DNA from: CAZVRZ01 sp964629965 | GTDB taxonomy: Bacteria > Chloroflexota > Anaerolineae > Anaerolineales > UBA4823 | Length of the DNA: 5,555 bases | Assembly (NCBI GenBank): GCA_964629965.1 | Contig: CAZVRZ010000251.1 | Span: 1 to 5,555 of the forward strand | Direction: 5' to 3' | Part shown: positions 1-5,555 of the stretch, piece by piece | How the letters are laid out: each line of letters opens with the position of its first letter | Numbering within the stretch: position 1 is the stretch's first letter | Position numbers and translations under genes: made by a program | The notes under the pieces: model-generated | Told to the model about the DNA's origin: nothing | Database searches by the model: none | What the model saw: only the letters and a program-made list of their open reading frames with translations

Positions 1-92
1 TGTTTCGGGTCGCTTGTCTGCTCAATACTCTTCGCTACTGCTTCGAAATCCCGAGCAGTAACACCAAACTGTATTATAGACCTGGAGATCAT
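1..92 (-). CDS. Partial leftward gene, N-terminal 30 residues, product unknown
   Basis: I do not recognise this protein. Reading leftward from the ATG at 92-90, the frame stays open for 30 codons to the window edge, while the other two minus-strand frames meet stops there. The visible start reads roughly MISRSIIQFG followed by a hydrophilic, helix-like stretch (VTARDFEAVAKSIEQ). A purine-rich G6AAGAG tract at 111-101 ends 8 nt before the ATG and could serve as a ribosome binding site. The gene would diverge from the ligase operon and share the symmetric promoter-like palindrome at 129-141. With only 30 codons visible, the open frame could be chance. The start, SD-like tract, promoter position and plausible amino-acid content together make a real gene somewhat more likely than not. 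Confidence 0.5.
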   Translation of the reverse strand, partial: MISRSIIQFGVTARDFEAVAKSIEQTSDPK

Positions 93-128
93 CAGGCCAG
101 CTCTTCCCCCCAAACCTTTGCATCCGCG

Positions 129-141
129 CTATAATTTATAG
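129..141. promoter_or_regulatory. Symmetric -10 element, candidate bidirectional promoter
   Basis: The 13-bp sequence CTATAATTTATAG is a perfect palindrome around its central base. On the plus strand it contains the consensus -10 hexamer TATAAT (130-135), which predicts a start near 141-143 and a leader of about 70 nt before the GTG at 212. On the minus strand it contains TATAAA (140-135), which predicts a start near 128 and a leader of about 36 nt before the ATG at 92. No convincing TTGACA-like -35 sits at 16-18 bp spacing on either side. Symmetric -10 elements are known to drive divergent transcription in bacteria; its use here is inferred. Confidence 0.5.
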
Positions 142-155
142 TACATTGGAGCAGC

Positions 156-182
156 GGCGGGAGCGCCTCGCCCTGTTCTTTT
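156..182 (+). terminator. GC-rich hairpin with T-rich tail in the operon leader (attenuator-like)
   Basis: Bases 156-161 (GGCGGG) can pair with 167-172 (CTCGCC), with one G-U pair, around the 5-nt loop AGCGC. The T-rich stretch CTGTTCTTTT follows directly (173-182). An alternative fold pairs GGCG (156-159) with CGCC (164-167) around a GGAG loop. The hairpin lies downstream of the predicted start near 142 and upstream of the GTG at 212, so it would be in the leader of the operon mRNA and could act as an attenuator. No rightward gene lies upstream in the window for it to terminate. The T tract is interrupted and may be weak. Confidence 0.35.
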
Positions 183-194
183 GATCTTGTTTGT

Positions 195-203
195 GGAGTG
201 AGG
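195..203 (+). promoter_or_regulatory. Ribosome binding site deciding the GTG start of the ligase gene
   Basis: The sequence GGAGTGAGG contains two SD-like cores. The second, GAGG at 200-203, sits 8 nt before the GTG at 212. The upstream in-frame TTG at 191 has only T-rich sequence before it and would place this SD inside the coding region. The GTG is therefore preferred. Confidence 0.65.
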
Positions 204-211
204 AAACGAAG

Positions 212-1273
212 GTGAAAAAATTTCGCGTTGCTTTGTTGGCTAATTTGAAAGTAAACGCGCCGAAGATCCCCGGCATACCCGAAGATATGTGGGCTGATCT
301 GGATTCAGAGAAAACCATCCGTGCTCTTGTGGAGGCCATCCAATCCGGTGGATACGAATGCGAGTTCATGGAAGGTAACCTGTCGCTGGTCGAGGGCCTG
401 CCCAAGTACAAGCCGGATATCTGTTTTAATATCTGCGAGGGGCACTTTGGCGATTCTCGCGAGGCGCAGATTCCTGCTATCCTGGAGATGCTGCGTATCC
501 CTTACACCGGCTCGCGGGTGCTGACGCTGGCGTTGGCTTTGGACAAGTCGATGACCAAGCGCGTCTTGCACTATCACGAACTGCCTACGCCATCCTTCCA
601 GACCTTTGAGCGTATCGACGAGCCGCTGGGGGACGATATGGAATTCCCGCTGTTTGCTAAGCCCTCTCGTGAGGGTACCGGTATGGGCGTCTCGGCTCGT
701 TCGATTGTGCACAATGATCGCGAGATGCGTGAGCAGATAGCGATATTGTTCGAGAAATATAAGCAGCCGGTGTTGGTCGAGAAGTATATCGAGGGGCGGG
801 AAGTGACGGTGGGCGTGGTTGGCAACCTGATTGGCCCGGTAGCGCGTCGCCTGCCCGATAACGAGGACGCGCCGCGCATGCAGGCGGGGCTGCGCTTCTT
901 GCCCCCTATGGAGGTGGACCTGGAACCTTACCTGGAATCCGACGCGGTCTACAGCAATCGCTTGAAGGTGGACCTGGCTGATCAATTGACTTACCTGTGC
1001 CCGGCGCCGCTCGAGCGTGACATGGTGGATGAGCTGAATTGGTTGACGGCGGCGGTCTTCCGCGTGACTGGCGCACTGGATGTGTCGCGAGTCGATTTCC
1101 GCCTGGACAAGAACGATGATTGGAAGCCTTATATCCTGGAAATCAACCCGCTGCCTGGGCTTTCGCCGGGCATCTCGGACCTGGTGATCGAGGCTGCCGC
1201 GGACGGCATCGACCACACCGCGTTGGTCAATCTGATCCTGGAAACAGCAATGAAACGTTATGGGATGATCTGA
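212..1273 (+). CDS. ATP-grasp ligase, D-alanine-D-alanine ligase-related
   Basis: This is a 353-residue ATP-grasp enzyme of the D-Ala-D-Ala ligase type. Such enzymes use ATP to form an acyl-phosphate and join it to an amine, here probably in the cytosol. The N-terminal domain (about 1-105) ends in a Ddl-like stretch (ICEGHFGDSREAQIP, then IPYTGS at 96-101). The ATP-grasp part shows FAKPSREGTGMGVS (148-161, K150 a likely ATP ligand), VLVEKYIEGREVTVG (187-201), a likely metal-ligand Asp in SRVDFRLD (292-299), and LEINPLPGLSPG (309-320, E310 and N312 likely metal ligands). The length is close to Ddl, but the N-terminal Ddl catalytic signature (G-x-S-x-E type) is not evident and the C-terminal loop differs (NPLPGLSPGISDL). 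The substrate may therefore not be D-Ala. I give no ddl symbol. The stop overlaps the next start (TGATG), indicating co-translation with the dynamin gene. A long antisense frame opposite this gene is a shadow. Confidence 0.85.
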   Translation: MKKFRVALLANLKVNAPKIPGIPEDMWADLDSEKTIRALVEAIQSGGYECEFMEGNLSLVEGLPKYKPDICFNICEGHFGDSREAQIPAILEMLRIPYTGSRVLTLALALDKSMTKRVLHYHELPTPSFQTFERIDEPLGDDMEFPLFAKPSREGTGMGVSARSIVHNDREMREQIAILFEKYKQPVLVEKYIEGREVTVGVVGNLIGPVARRLPDNEDAPRMQAGLRFLPPMEVDLEPYLESDAVYSNRLKVDLADQLTYLCPAPLERDMVDELNWLTAAVFRVTGALDVSRVDFRLDKNDDWKPYILEINPLPGLSPGISDLVIEAAADGIDHTALVNLILETAMKRYGMI

Positions 1274-3000
1274 TGAAGATTTTGAATGAAATGCAAGATG
1301 AGCTGCTCAAGCAGGAACGCAGCTTTTTGAACGATTTGCGAGTGACACTGGTCGAGTTTGGGGCGAACCCTGAAGACCAGGAGACGCTTGGACAGTCTAT
1401 TCGCCAGCTCGATGAACTGTTCCTGCTGGTGGTGGCGGGCGAGTTCAATTCGGGTAAGAGCGCCCTGATCAACGCTCTGCTTGGCCAGAAACTGCTCAAG
1501 GAAGGTGTCACGCCGACAACAGCTTCAATTAGCATGCTGCGCTACGGTGATGATGGCAAGCTGTTGGTAGAGAGCGAGCATGTACACGTCCAGAGCGCTC
1601 CGGTCGAGCTACTGCGCGAGATATGTATCGTTGATACGCCCGGTACCAATGCCATTATCCGGCAGCACGAGTTGATCACTACTGAGTTCGTGCCGCGCGC
1701 CGACCTGGTGTTGTTCATCACTTCGGTAGACCGGCCTTTTACCGAGAGCGAGCGCACTTTCTTACAGTTGATCCGGGATTGGGGCAAGAAGGTGGTCGTG
1801 GTGCTGAACAAGATCGACATCTTGCAAGACTCTACCGAGTTGGCGGAGGTGGAGTCTTTTGTACGAGAAAACGCCCTGGCGTTGTTTGGCAGCATGCCAG
1901 AGCTGTTTCCGGTCAGTGCGCGCCAGGCGCTGCGCGCCAAGCTGGGCGAGCCGGAGTTGTGGGCGCCCAGCCGCTTTGAGGCACTGGAGAAATATATTCA
2001 TGATACGTTGGATGAGACCAGCCGCCTGCGCTTGAAGTTCATGAACCCGATCGGGGTTGGTTCACGCCTGGTGGATAAATTTTCCAAGATCACGATCGAA
2101 CGCCTTGGCCTGCTGAGCGAAGATTTCGCCCGGCTGGAAGATGTCGATAGCCAGCTCAGCCTTTACCAGGAAGATATGCTGCGCGATTTCAACTACCGCA
2201 TGGCGGATATTGAGAACGTGTTGTTCGAGATGGAGCAGCGCGGCCAGGATTATTTCGACGAGACCATCCGCCTGGGGCGCGTCTTCGATCTGTTGGACAA
2301 AAGGCGTATCAAGCTTGAGTTCGAGCAGATGGTGGTGGCAGATGCTCCCCGGCGCATCGAGGAAAAGGCTAACGAGTTGATCGATTGGCTGGTAGATGCC
2401 GATTTCCGCCAGTGGCAATCTGTCACGGAACACCTGGCGGCGCGCCGCCGGACGCACCAGGAACGCATTGTCGGCGACCCTGGTGTGGGCAGCTTTCACC
2501 ACGACCGTGAGCGCTTGATGGAGGCAGTGGGCAAGAAGACTCAGCAGGTGGTCGACTCATATGACCGGGTGCGCGAAGCAGAGGCCATTGCCATTGGCGC
2601 ACAGGGGGCGGTGGCCGCACTGGCTGCGGTGGAGGTGGGCGCAGTGGGTTTGGGCGCGGCCATCACCGTGCTAGCCACAACCGCGGCCGCGGATGCCACG
2701 GGTGTGTTGGTTGCCAGCCTGATCGCTGTGCTTGGCCTGTTCGTGCTGCCGGCGCGCCGCCGGGCGGCGAAGAACGAGATGCGCGAAAAAATCGCCTTAC
2801 TGCGCGAGCAACTGATCGAGGCCTTGCGGGGACAGTTCACTAAGGAGATGGAGCGCAGCTTGAACGGTATCCAGGAAACGATTGCGCCATACACGCGCTT
2901 TGTGCGTTCAGAACGCGATAAACTGCAGAACATGCAGACCGAGCTGGATCGCATCCAGACCGGCTTGGAGGATCTAAAAGTCCAGGTTGAAGCCAGTTAG
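1273..3000 (+). CDS. Bacterial dynamin-like GTPase
   Basis: This is a 575-residue large GTPase of the bacterial dynamin-like family, whose members bind GTP and remodel or fuse membranes. The GTPase domain shows G1 GEFNSGKS (56-63), G2 threonines in GVTPTTAS (78-85), G3 DTPG (121-124), G4 NKID (179-182) and a probable G5 VSA (214-216). The stretch DLVLFITSVDRPFTESER (144-161) is typical of this family. A helical, coiled-coil-like middle region (about 275-435) follows. Two Ala/Gly/Val-rich hydrophobic segments (about 438-471 and 476-493) come next, capped by the basic PARRRAAK, then a charged C-terminal coiled coil (about 498-575). The hydrophobic pair is probably the membrane-inserting paddle or a hairpin. 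The ATG at 1273 overlaps the ligase stop by one base and has a weak GGGA 7 nt upstream, which suggests translational coupling. The in-frame ATG at 1120 lies inside the ligase gene and would add 51 residues of non-dynamin sequence, so I reject it. Confidence 0.9.
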   Translation: MKILNEMQDELLKQERSFLNDLRVTLVEFGANPEDQETLGQSIRQLDELFLLVVAGEFNSGKSALINALLGQKLLKEGVTPTTASISMLRYGDDGKLLVESEHVHVQSAPVELLREICIVDTPGTNAIIRQHELITTEFVPRADLVLFITSVDRPFTESERTFLQLIRDWGKKVVVVLNKIDILQDSTELAEVESFVRENALALFGSMPELFPVSARQALRAKLGEPELWAPSRFEALEKYIHDTLDETSRLRLKFMNPIGVGSRLVDKFSKITIERLGLLSEDFARLEDVDSQLSLYQEDMLRDFNYRMADIENVLFEMEQRGQDYFDETIRLGRVFDLLDKRRIKLEFEQMVVADAPRRIEEKANELIDWLVDADFRQWQSVTEHLAARRRTHQERIVGDPGVGSFHHDRERLMEAVGKKTQQVVDSYDRVREAEAIAIGAQGAVAALAAVEVGAVGLGAAITVLATTAAADATGVLVASLIAVLGLFVLPARRRAAKNEMREKIALLREQLIEALRGQFTKEMERSLNGIQETIAPYTRFVRSERDKLQNMQTELDRIQTGLEDLKVQVEAS

Positions 3001-4207
3001 ACGGTTGTTTGGGTTGCTGTGCTGCCTGTGGGCGGCGGCTTGCCGGCCTGTTAGCATGCCAGTCGTTTCTCCCACTGAAATGCAGCCTGCTTTGTCTATG
3101 CCCGCGCCAACTGTTGCTTTCATCGAAACGCAGGCGCTTTTTTTACAAACACCCAGTCCCGTACAGACGCAATTGGTTGCGCCTCAGCCCACGGCCAGCC
3201 TAACCTCGATCTTACCACCCACGCCGGCCTTACCGCCGCTGCCAGTTCTTTTTGCCACGCCGACGCCTTCTCCAGCCGGGCTGGAAAGCCTGGCCGAATT
3301 TAGCTTTCAGCCCTGGGCGTTGATCACTGCTGTGGCCTGGTCTGCCGATGGCAGCCTGCTGGCTGCGGCCAGTGGGGAGAGCGTTATCTTGATCGATGCT
3401 GTCGTCCTGGCGCAGCGCCAGGCGTTGGCGGTGGGCGTGTGGGCCGATGGGTTGGATTTTTCACCTGTGGACACTAACCTGCTGGCGATTGCTGGGCGGG
3501 ATGGGATGGTGCAGTTATGGGATGCAGCAGACGGGCAGTTATTGGCTGCCTGGCAAGCGCACCAGCGCGGCGCCAACAGCGTGGATTTTTCCCCCGATGG
3601 CAGTTTGCTGGCTTCCAGTGGTAACGATGGCGTGTTGCGGCTGTGGGATCTATCCGCCTGGCGACAGGGGATAGGCGAGGGCGGGCAGATTGAAATGCCT
3701 TTGAAGGCTTATATGATCGGCGGGACGTTTGGCGTGCGCGTGGCGCGCTTTAGTCCAGACGGCAGCCTGCTGGCAGCAACCGATGGTTCGATCGTCCGCC
3801 TGCGCAGCACGGCCGACCAGCGCCTGGCGCGCACTCTGAGCAGTTCGCAGGCGGTGTTTAGCCTGTCCTTCAGCCCGGATGGCGGCCGGCTGGCGGCCGG
3901 CGAAATGGGCGCCGCCTTGCGCTTATGGCGGTTGGAGGATGGGCAGGAACTGGCGCTGCTGGCGCGACCAGGCGTATCGCCCAATGCCTATTTGTGGAGC
4001 GTGGCGGCTGATCCACAGGGGAAGCTGTTGGCGAGTGGGGGCAGCGACGGCTGGATCGTTTTGTGGGACTGGGAGAGCAGCGATCTACGGCTGGCCTGGC
4101 AGGCACACGGGCGAGCGGTAACTTCGCTGGCATTTGACCCGCAGGGTGTGCGGCTGGCCTCCGGTGGGCTGGACGCCGTGCTGCGCCTGTGGCAGGCGCA
4201 GCCTTGA
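2987..4207 (+). CDS. WD40 beta-propeller lipoprotein
   Basis: This 406-residue protein is probably exported, lipid-anchored, and built as one WD40 propeller, a scaffold for protein contacts. The N-terminus has a basic start (KPVRR), a hydrophobic core and a lipobox-like AAAC with Cys19 as the likely lipidated residue. Residues about 20-100 form a Pro/Thr-rich spacer (for example TPTPSPAG). Seven WD40-type units follow from about 113 to 406, each with a core like FSPDGSLLASSGNDGVLRLWD; beginnings lie near 113, 150, 195, 249, 288, 334 and 376. That fits one closed seven-bladed ring, with residues 103-110 possibly supplying the closing strand. Unit 3 has an insertion of about 20 residues (226-247) and unit 4 lacks the Trp-Asp. 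The TTG start at 2987 overlaps the dynamin gene by 14 nt. A GGAGG lies 15 nt upstream, rather far, and an in-frame TAA at 2975-2977 rules out starts further upstream. Reinitiation after the dynamin stop is likely. The ligand is unknown. Confidence 0.85.
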   Translation: MKPVRRLFGLLCCLWAAACRPVSMPVVSPTEMQPALSMPAPTVAFIETQALFLQTPSPVQTQLVAPQPTASLTSILPPTPALPPLPVLFATPTPSPAGLESLAEFSFQPWALITAVAWSADGSLLAAASGESVILIDAVVLAQRQALAVGVWADGLDFSPVDTNLLAIAGRDGMVQLWDAADGQLLAAWQAHQRGANSVDFSPDGSLLASSGNDGVLRLWDLSAWRQGIGEGGQIEMPLKAYMIGGTFGVRVARFSPDGSLLAATDGSIVRLRSTADQRLARTLSSSQAVFSLSFSPDGGRLAAGEMGAALRLWRLEDGQELALLARPGVSPNAYLWSVAADPQGKLLASGGSDGWIVLWDWESSDLRLAWQAHGRAVTSLAFDPQGVRLASGGLDAVLRLWQAQP

Positions 4208-4218
4208 GAGTAAAACAG

Positions 4219-4257
4219 CCTTTCTATAGAGTTTGTGCAGTGATTTTTTTAGAAAGG
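4219..4257. repeat. Inverted repeat in the convergent spacer, possible weak terminator
   Basis: CCTTTCTA (4219-4226) is a perfect inverted match to TAGAAAGG (4250-4257), separated by 23 nt that include a run of seven T on the plus strand (4244-4250). An adjacent small palindrome, GTGAA-AA-TTCAC (4257-4268), overlaps the galK stop. The layout is not a classical intrinsic terminator, because the T run lies within the loop and the stem is AT-rich. Its position between two converging genes (stops at 4207 and 4265) suggests it may still help end transcription from either side. No better terminator is visible in this 57-bp gap. Confidence 0.3.
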
Positions 4258-4264
4258 TGAAAAT

Positions 4265-5452
4265 TCACAAGAACCTGGCCTGTGCACCAGCGCTGGCTTT
4301 GCAGAGGTAGATGGACGCATCCCGCTCGGTCTGGATCTCGTATTCATCGTGCAGGCCGCGGATAAAAGCTTCGGCCTGGGATGCTGCGACCAGGTTGACG
4401 GTGCAGCCGCCAAAGCCGGCTCCGGTCAGGCGAGCGCCGTAGCAGCCCGGCAGCGTGCGGGTGGCCTCCACCAGGATATCTAACTCCGGACAGCTTACCT
4501 CATACAGGTAGCGCAGGCTGGCGTGGCCCGAATACATCAGCCCGCCGAACATCTGCGTTTCTTGCTGGCGCAGGGCGATGACGGCCTGCTCGACGCGGGC
4601 AATCTCTTTGATCACGTGCTCGGCGCGGCGGTGGGTAACCGGTGGTAAGAACTCGCAGTAAGCCATGAACTCGACCGGCGAGATGTCTCGCAGCGAGCGC
4701 ATGTTGGGCATGTATTGCTGCAGCAGGCGCACGGCTTCCTCGCAGGAGGCGCGTCGCTCGTTGTAAGCTGAGGTAGAGAGCGAGCGTCGCACGCCCGAGT
4801 CTGCCACCACAATGACCGTATCCATGGGCAGCGATAAGGGGTACCATTCCAGGCTGCGCGTATCGAAATACAGGGCGTGCCCTGCCACGCCGCAAGCGCT
4901 GGCGAACTGGTCCATCAAGCCGCAGTTAACACCCACGTAGGCCTGCTCGGCACGCTGGCAGATCTGTGCCAGCTTGACCTGATCCATCTTCCACCCATCC
5001 AGGCGCTGCCAGGCAGAGGCAAAAGCCACTTCCACCGCCGCCGAGGAACTCAGCCCCGAGCCGATCGGTACATCTGATGTGTACACGGCTTGCAAGCCGC
5101 TGACCGGCAACCCGGCTTCTCGGATAGCCCAGGCCACACCTGCTGGGTAAACGGCCCAGGATGGCAGCGGCTGGCCTTGCAGATCTTGCCTGGTATCGAG
5201 GGCGTCCAGGCTAAATTCGACTTGTTTTCCCAGGTCGAGGGCGTACAGGGAAACGGTGTGTTCGGCCACCGGCGCGGCCGCCAGCTCGACGGCACGGTCG
5301 ATGGCGGCAGGCAGGACGATGCCATCGTTGTAATCCACGTGCTCACCTAATAAGTTGACTCGCCCGGGAGCGCTCGCCAGCAGGCGCGCTGGTTGCGAGA
5401 AATGTTGTTGGAAGATTTCTGTCAGGTTAGCTCTTGTCATAGTATTAATCAT
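4265..5452 (-). CDS. galK: Galactokinase
   Basis: Galactokinase phosphorylates alpha-D-galactose with ATP to galactose-1-phosphate, the first committed step of the Leloir pathway in the cytosol. The 395-residue protein has all three GHMP-kinase motifs: the galactokinase signature GRVNLLGEHVDYNDG (30-44), with sugar-contact residues E37, H38 and D40 and the likely catalytic R31; the ATP-binding loop PIGSGLSSSAAVEVA (129-143); and GAGFGGC (344-350). The likely catalytic base is D181 in GLMDQFASACG. HASLRYLYEVSCPELD (310-325) is also family-typical. Length matches the usual 380-400 residues, and I see no break. The span uses the outer ATG at 5452. A second ATG four codons in (5440) is a serious alternative, because the outer ATG lies within a promoter-like -10 element and neither start has a good SD. 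No galT, galE or transporter gene is visible. The neighbouring gene is convergent, so galK ends its own transcript. Confidence 0.95.
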   Translation of the reverse strand: MINTMTRANLTEIFQQHFSQPARLLASAPGRVNLLGEHVDYNDGIVLPAAIDRAVELAAAPVAEHTVSLYALDLGKQVEFSLDALDTRQDLQGQPLPSWAVYPAGVAWAIREAGLPVSGLQAVYTSDVPIGSGLSSSAAVEVAFASAWQRLDGWKMDQVKLAQICQRAEQAYVGVNCGLMDQFASACGVAGHALYFDTRSLEWYPLSLPMDTVIVVADSGVRRSLSTSAYNERRASCEEAVRLLQQYMPNMRSLRDISPVEFMAYCEFLPPVTHRRAEHVIKEIARVEQAVIALRQQETQMFGGLMYSGHASLRYLYEVSCPELDILVEATRTLPGCYGARLTGAGFGGCTVNLVAASQAEAFIRGLHDEYEIQTERDASIYLCKASAGAQARFL

Positions 5453-5456
5453 ACCA
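5448..5456 (-). promoter_or_regulatory. Extended -10 promoter candidate for galK
   Basis: On the minus strand, TGGTATGAT (5456-5448) matches the extended -10 form TGnTATAAT with one mismatch. Counting 7 nt from its last base puts transcription start at 5441-5440, which is the A of the inner galK ATG. That would give a leaderless mRNA and explain why no SD precedes the start. I see no -35 hexamer at 16-18 bp upstream, which is tolerated by extended -10 promoters. The match could be chance in an AT-rich stretch. Confidence 0.4.
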
Positions 5457-5509
5457 GAATATTGCAGACTCGCATCCTTTTTGGAGGGTGCACTAAAAAG
5501 TTGATGCTG

Positions 5510-5548
5510 TTGGCGAATTCAGGTATGGGATAATTATCCAATCGCCAA
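5510..5548. repeat. Inverted repeat and palindrome upstream of galK, possible operator or promoter
   Basis: TTGGCGA (5510-5516) and TCGCCAA (5542-5548) form a 7-bp inverted repeat with centres 32 bp apart, about three helical turns. Between them is a perfect 12-bp palindrome, GGATAATTATCC (5528-5539), which carries GATAAT in both directions. On the plus strand it reads TGGGATAAT (5526-5534), an extended -10 for a possible gene beyond the right edge. On the minus strand the same core could give galK a second, upstream start with a leader of about 75-85 nt. A small hairpin (5472-5478 with 5485-5491, one G-U pair on the plus strand) lies closer to galK. No regulator family is recognisable. Confidence 0.3.
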
Positions 5549-5555
5549 ACTAAAT

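Noticed and set aside
36..60. Hairpin TACTGCT-CG / CGAGCAGTA with one bulged T
   Set aside because: The pairing is real, but it lies within the likely coding start of the left gene and has no T run, so I do not call it a terminator or RNA gene.
36..65. tRNA-like 3' end with TTCGAAATC and a CACCA sequence
   Set aside because: The flanks of the TTCGAAA loop do not form a T stem, and the putative 3' acceptor pairs with bases directly before the loop rather than with a distant 5' arm. No full tRNA fold is possible.
191..211. TTG at 191 as start of the ligase gene
   Set aside because: No SD precedes it, whereas the GTG at 212 has a well-placed GAGG and directly begins the first beta strand (KKFRVALLAN).
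305..1216. Long minus-strand open frame of about 300 codons opposite the ligase gene
   Set aside because: It is rich in Arg, Gln and His with no recognisable motif, and lies wholly antisense to a gene with clear ATP-grasp motifs. It is a shadow frame.
1120..1272. Upstream extension of the dynamin frame to an earlier ATG
   Set aside because: The extra 51 residues overlap the conserved C-terminal part of the ligase in another frame and do not resemble dynamin. The TGATG junction at 1271-1275 gives a natural start.
3350..3774. Direct repeat GGCAGCCTGCTGGC at 3350-3363 and 3761-3774
   Set aside because: Both copies encode the same recurring DGSLLA turn of WD40 blades, so the repeat is explained by the protein.

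Overview
The window looks like part of a bacterial chromosome of moderately high GC. My best guess for the source is Chloroflexota, perhaps Anaerolineae-like. This is inferred from style only: a bacterial dynamin next to an exported WD40 lipoprotein with a Pro/Thr-rich linker, and frequent GTG/TTG starts. No marker gene in the window settles the taxonomy. I see no mobile element, CRISPR array, rRNA or tRNA.

Layout. At the far left (1-92) is what appears to be the 5' end of a leftward gene that runs off the window. Next comes a divergent intergenic region with a symmetric TATAAT-type palindrome (129-141) and a GC-rich hairpin with a T-rich tail (156-182). A tightly packed rightward operon follows: an ATP-grasp ligase related to D-Ala-D-Ala ligase (GTG start at 212, ends 1273), a dynamin-like membrane GTPase (1273-3000, 1-nt TGATG overlap with the first gene), and a lipoprotein carrying a seven-bladed WD40 propeller (TTG start at 2987, 14-nt overlap, ends 4207). 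A 57-bp convergent spacer (4208-4264) separates this operon from a leftward galactokinase gene, galK (4265-5452). The last 100 bp hold promoter-like and inverted-repeat sequence upstream of galK.

How the genes may work together. The overlapping frames mean the first three genes are almost certainly co-transcribed and probably translationally coupled. Together they supply a cytosolic peptide/amino-acid ligase-like enzyme, a GTPase with a hydrophobic membrane-insertion segment, and a surface-tethered propeller. A role at the cell envelope is a reasonable inference, but the ligase substrate and the process served are unknown. galK is unrelated to this operon and starts Leloir-pathway galactose use. 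It seems to have its own promoter, possibly giving a leaderless mRNA.
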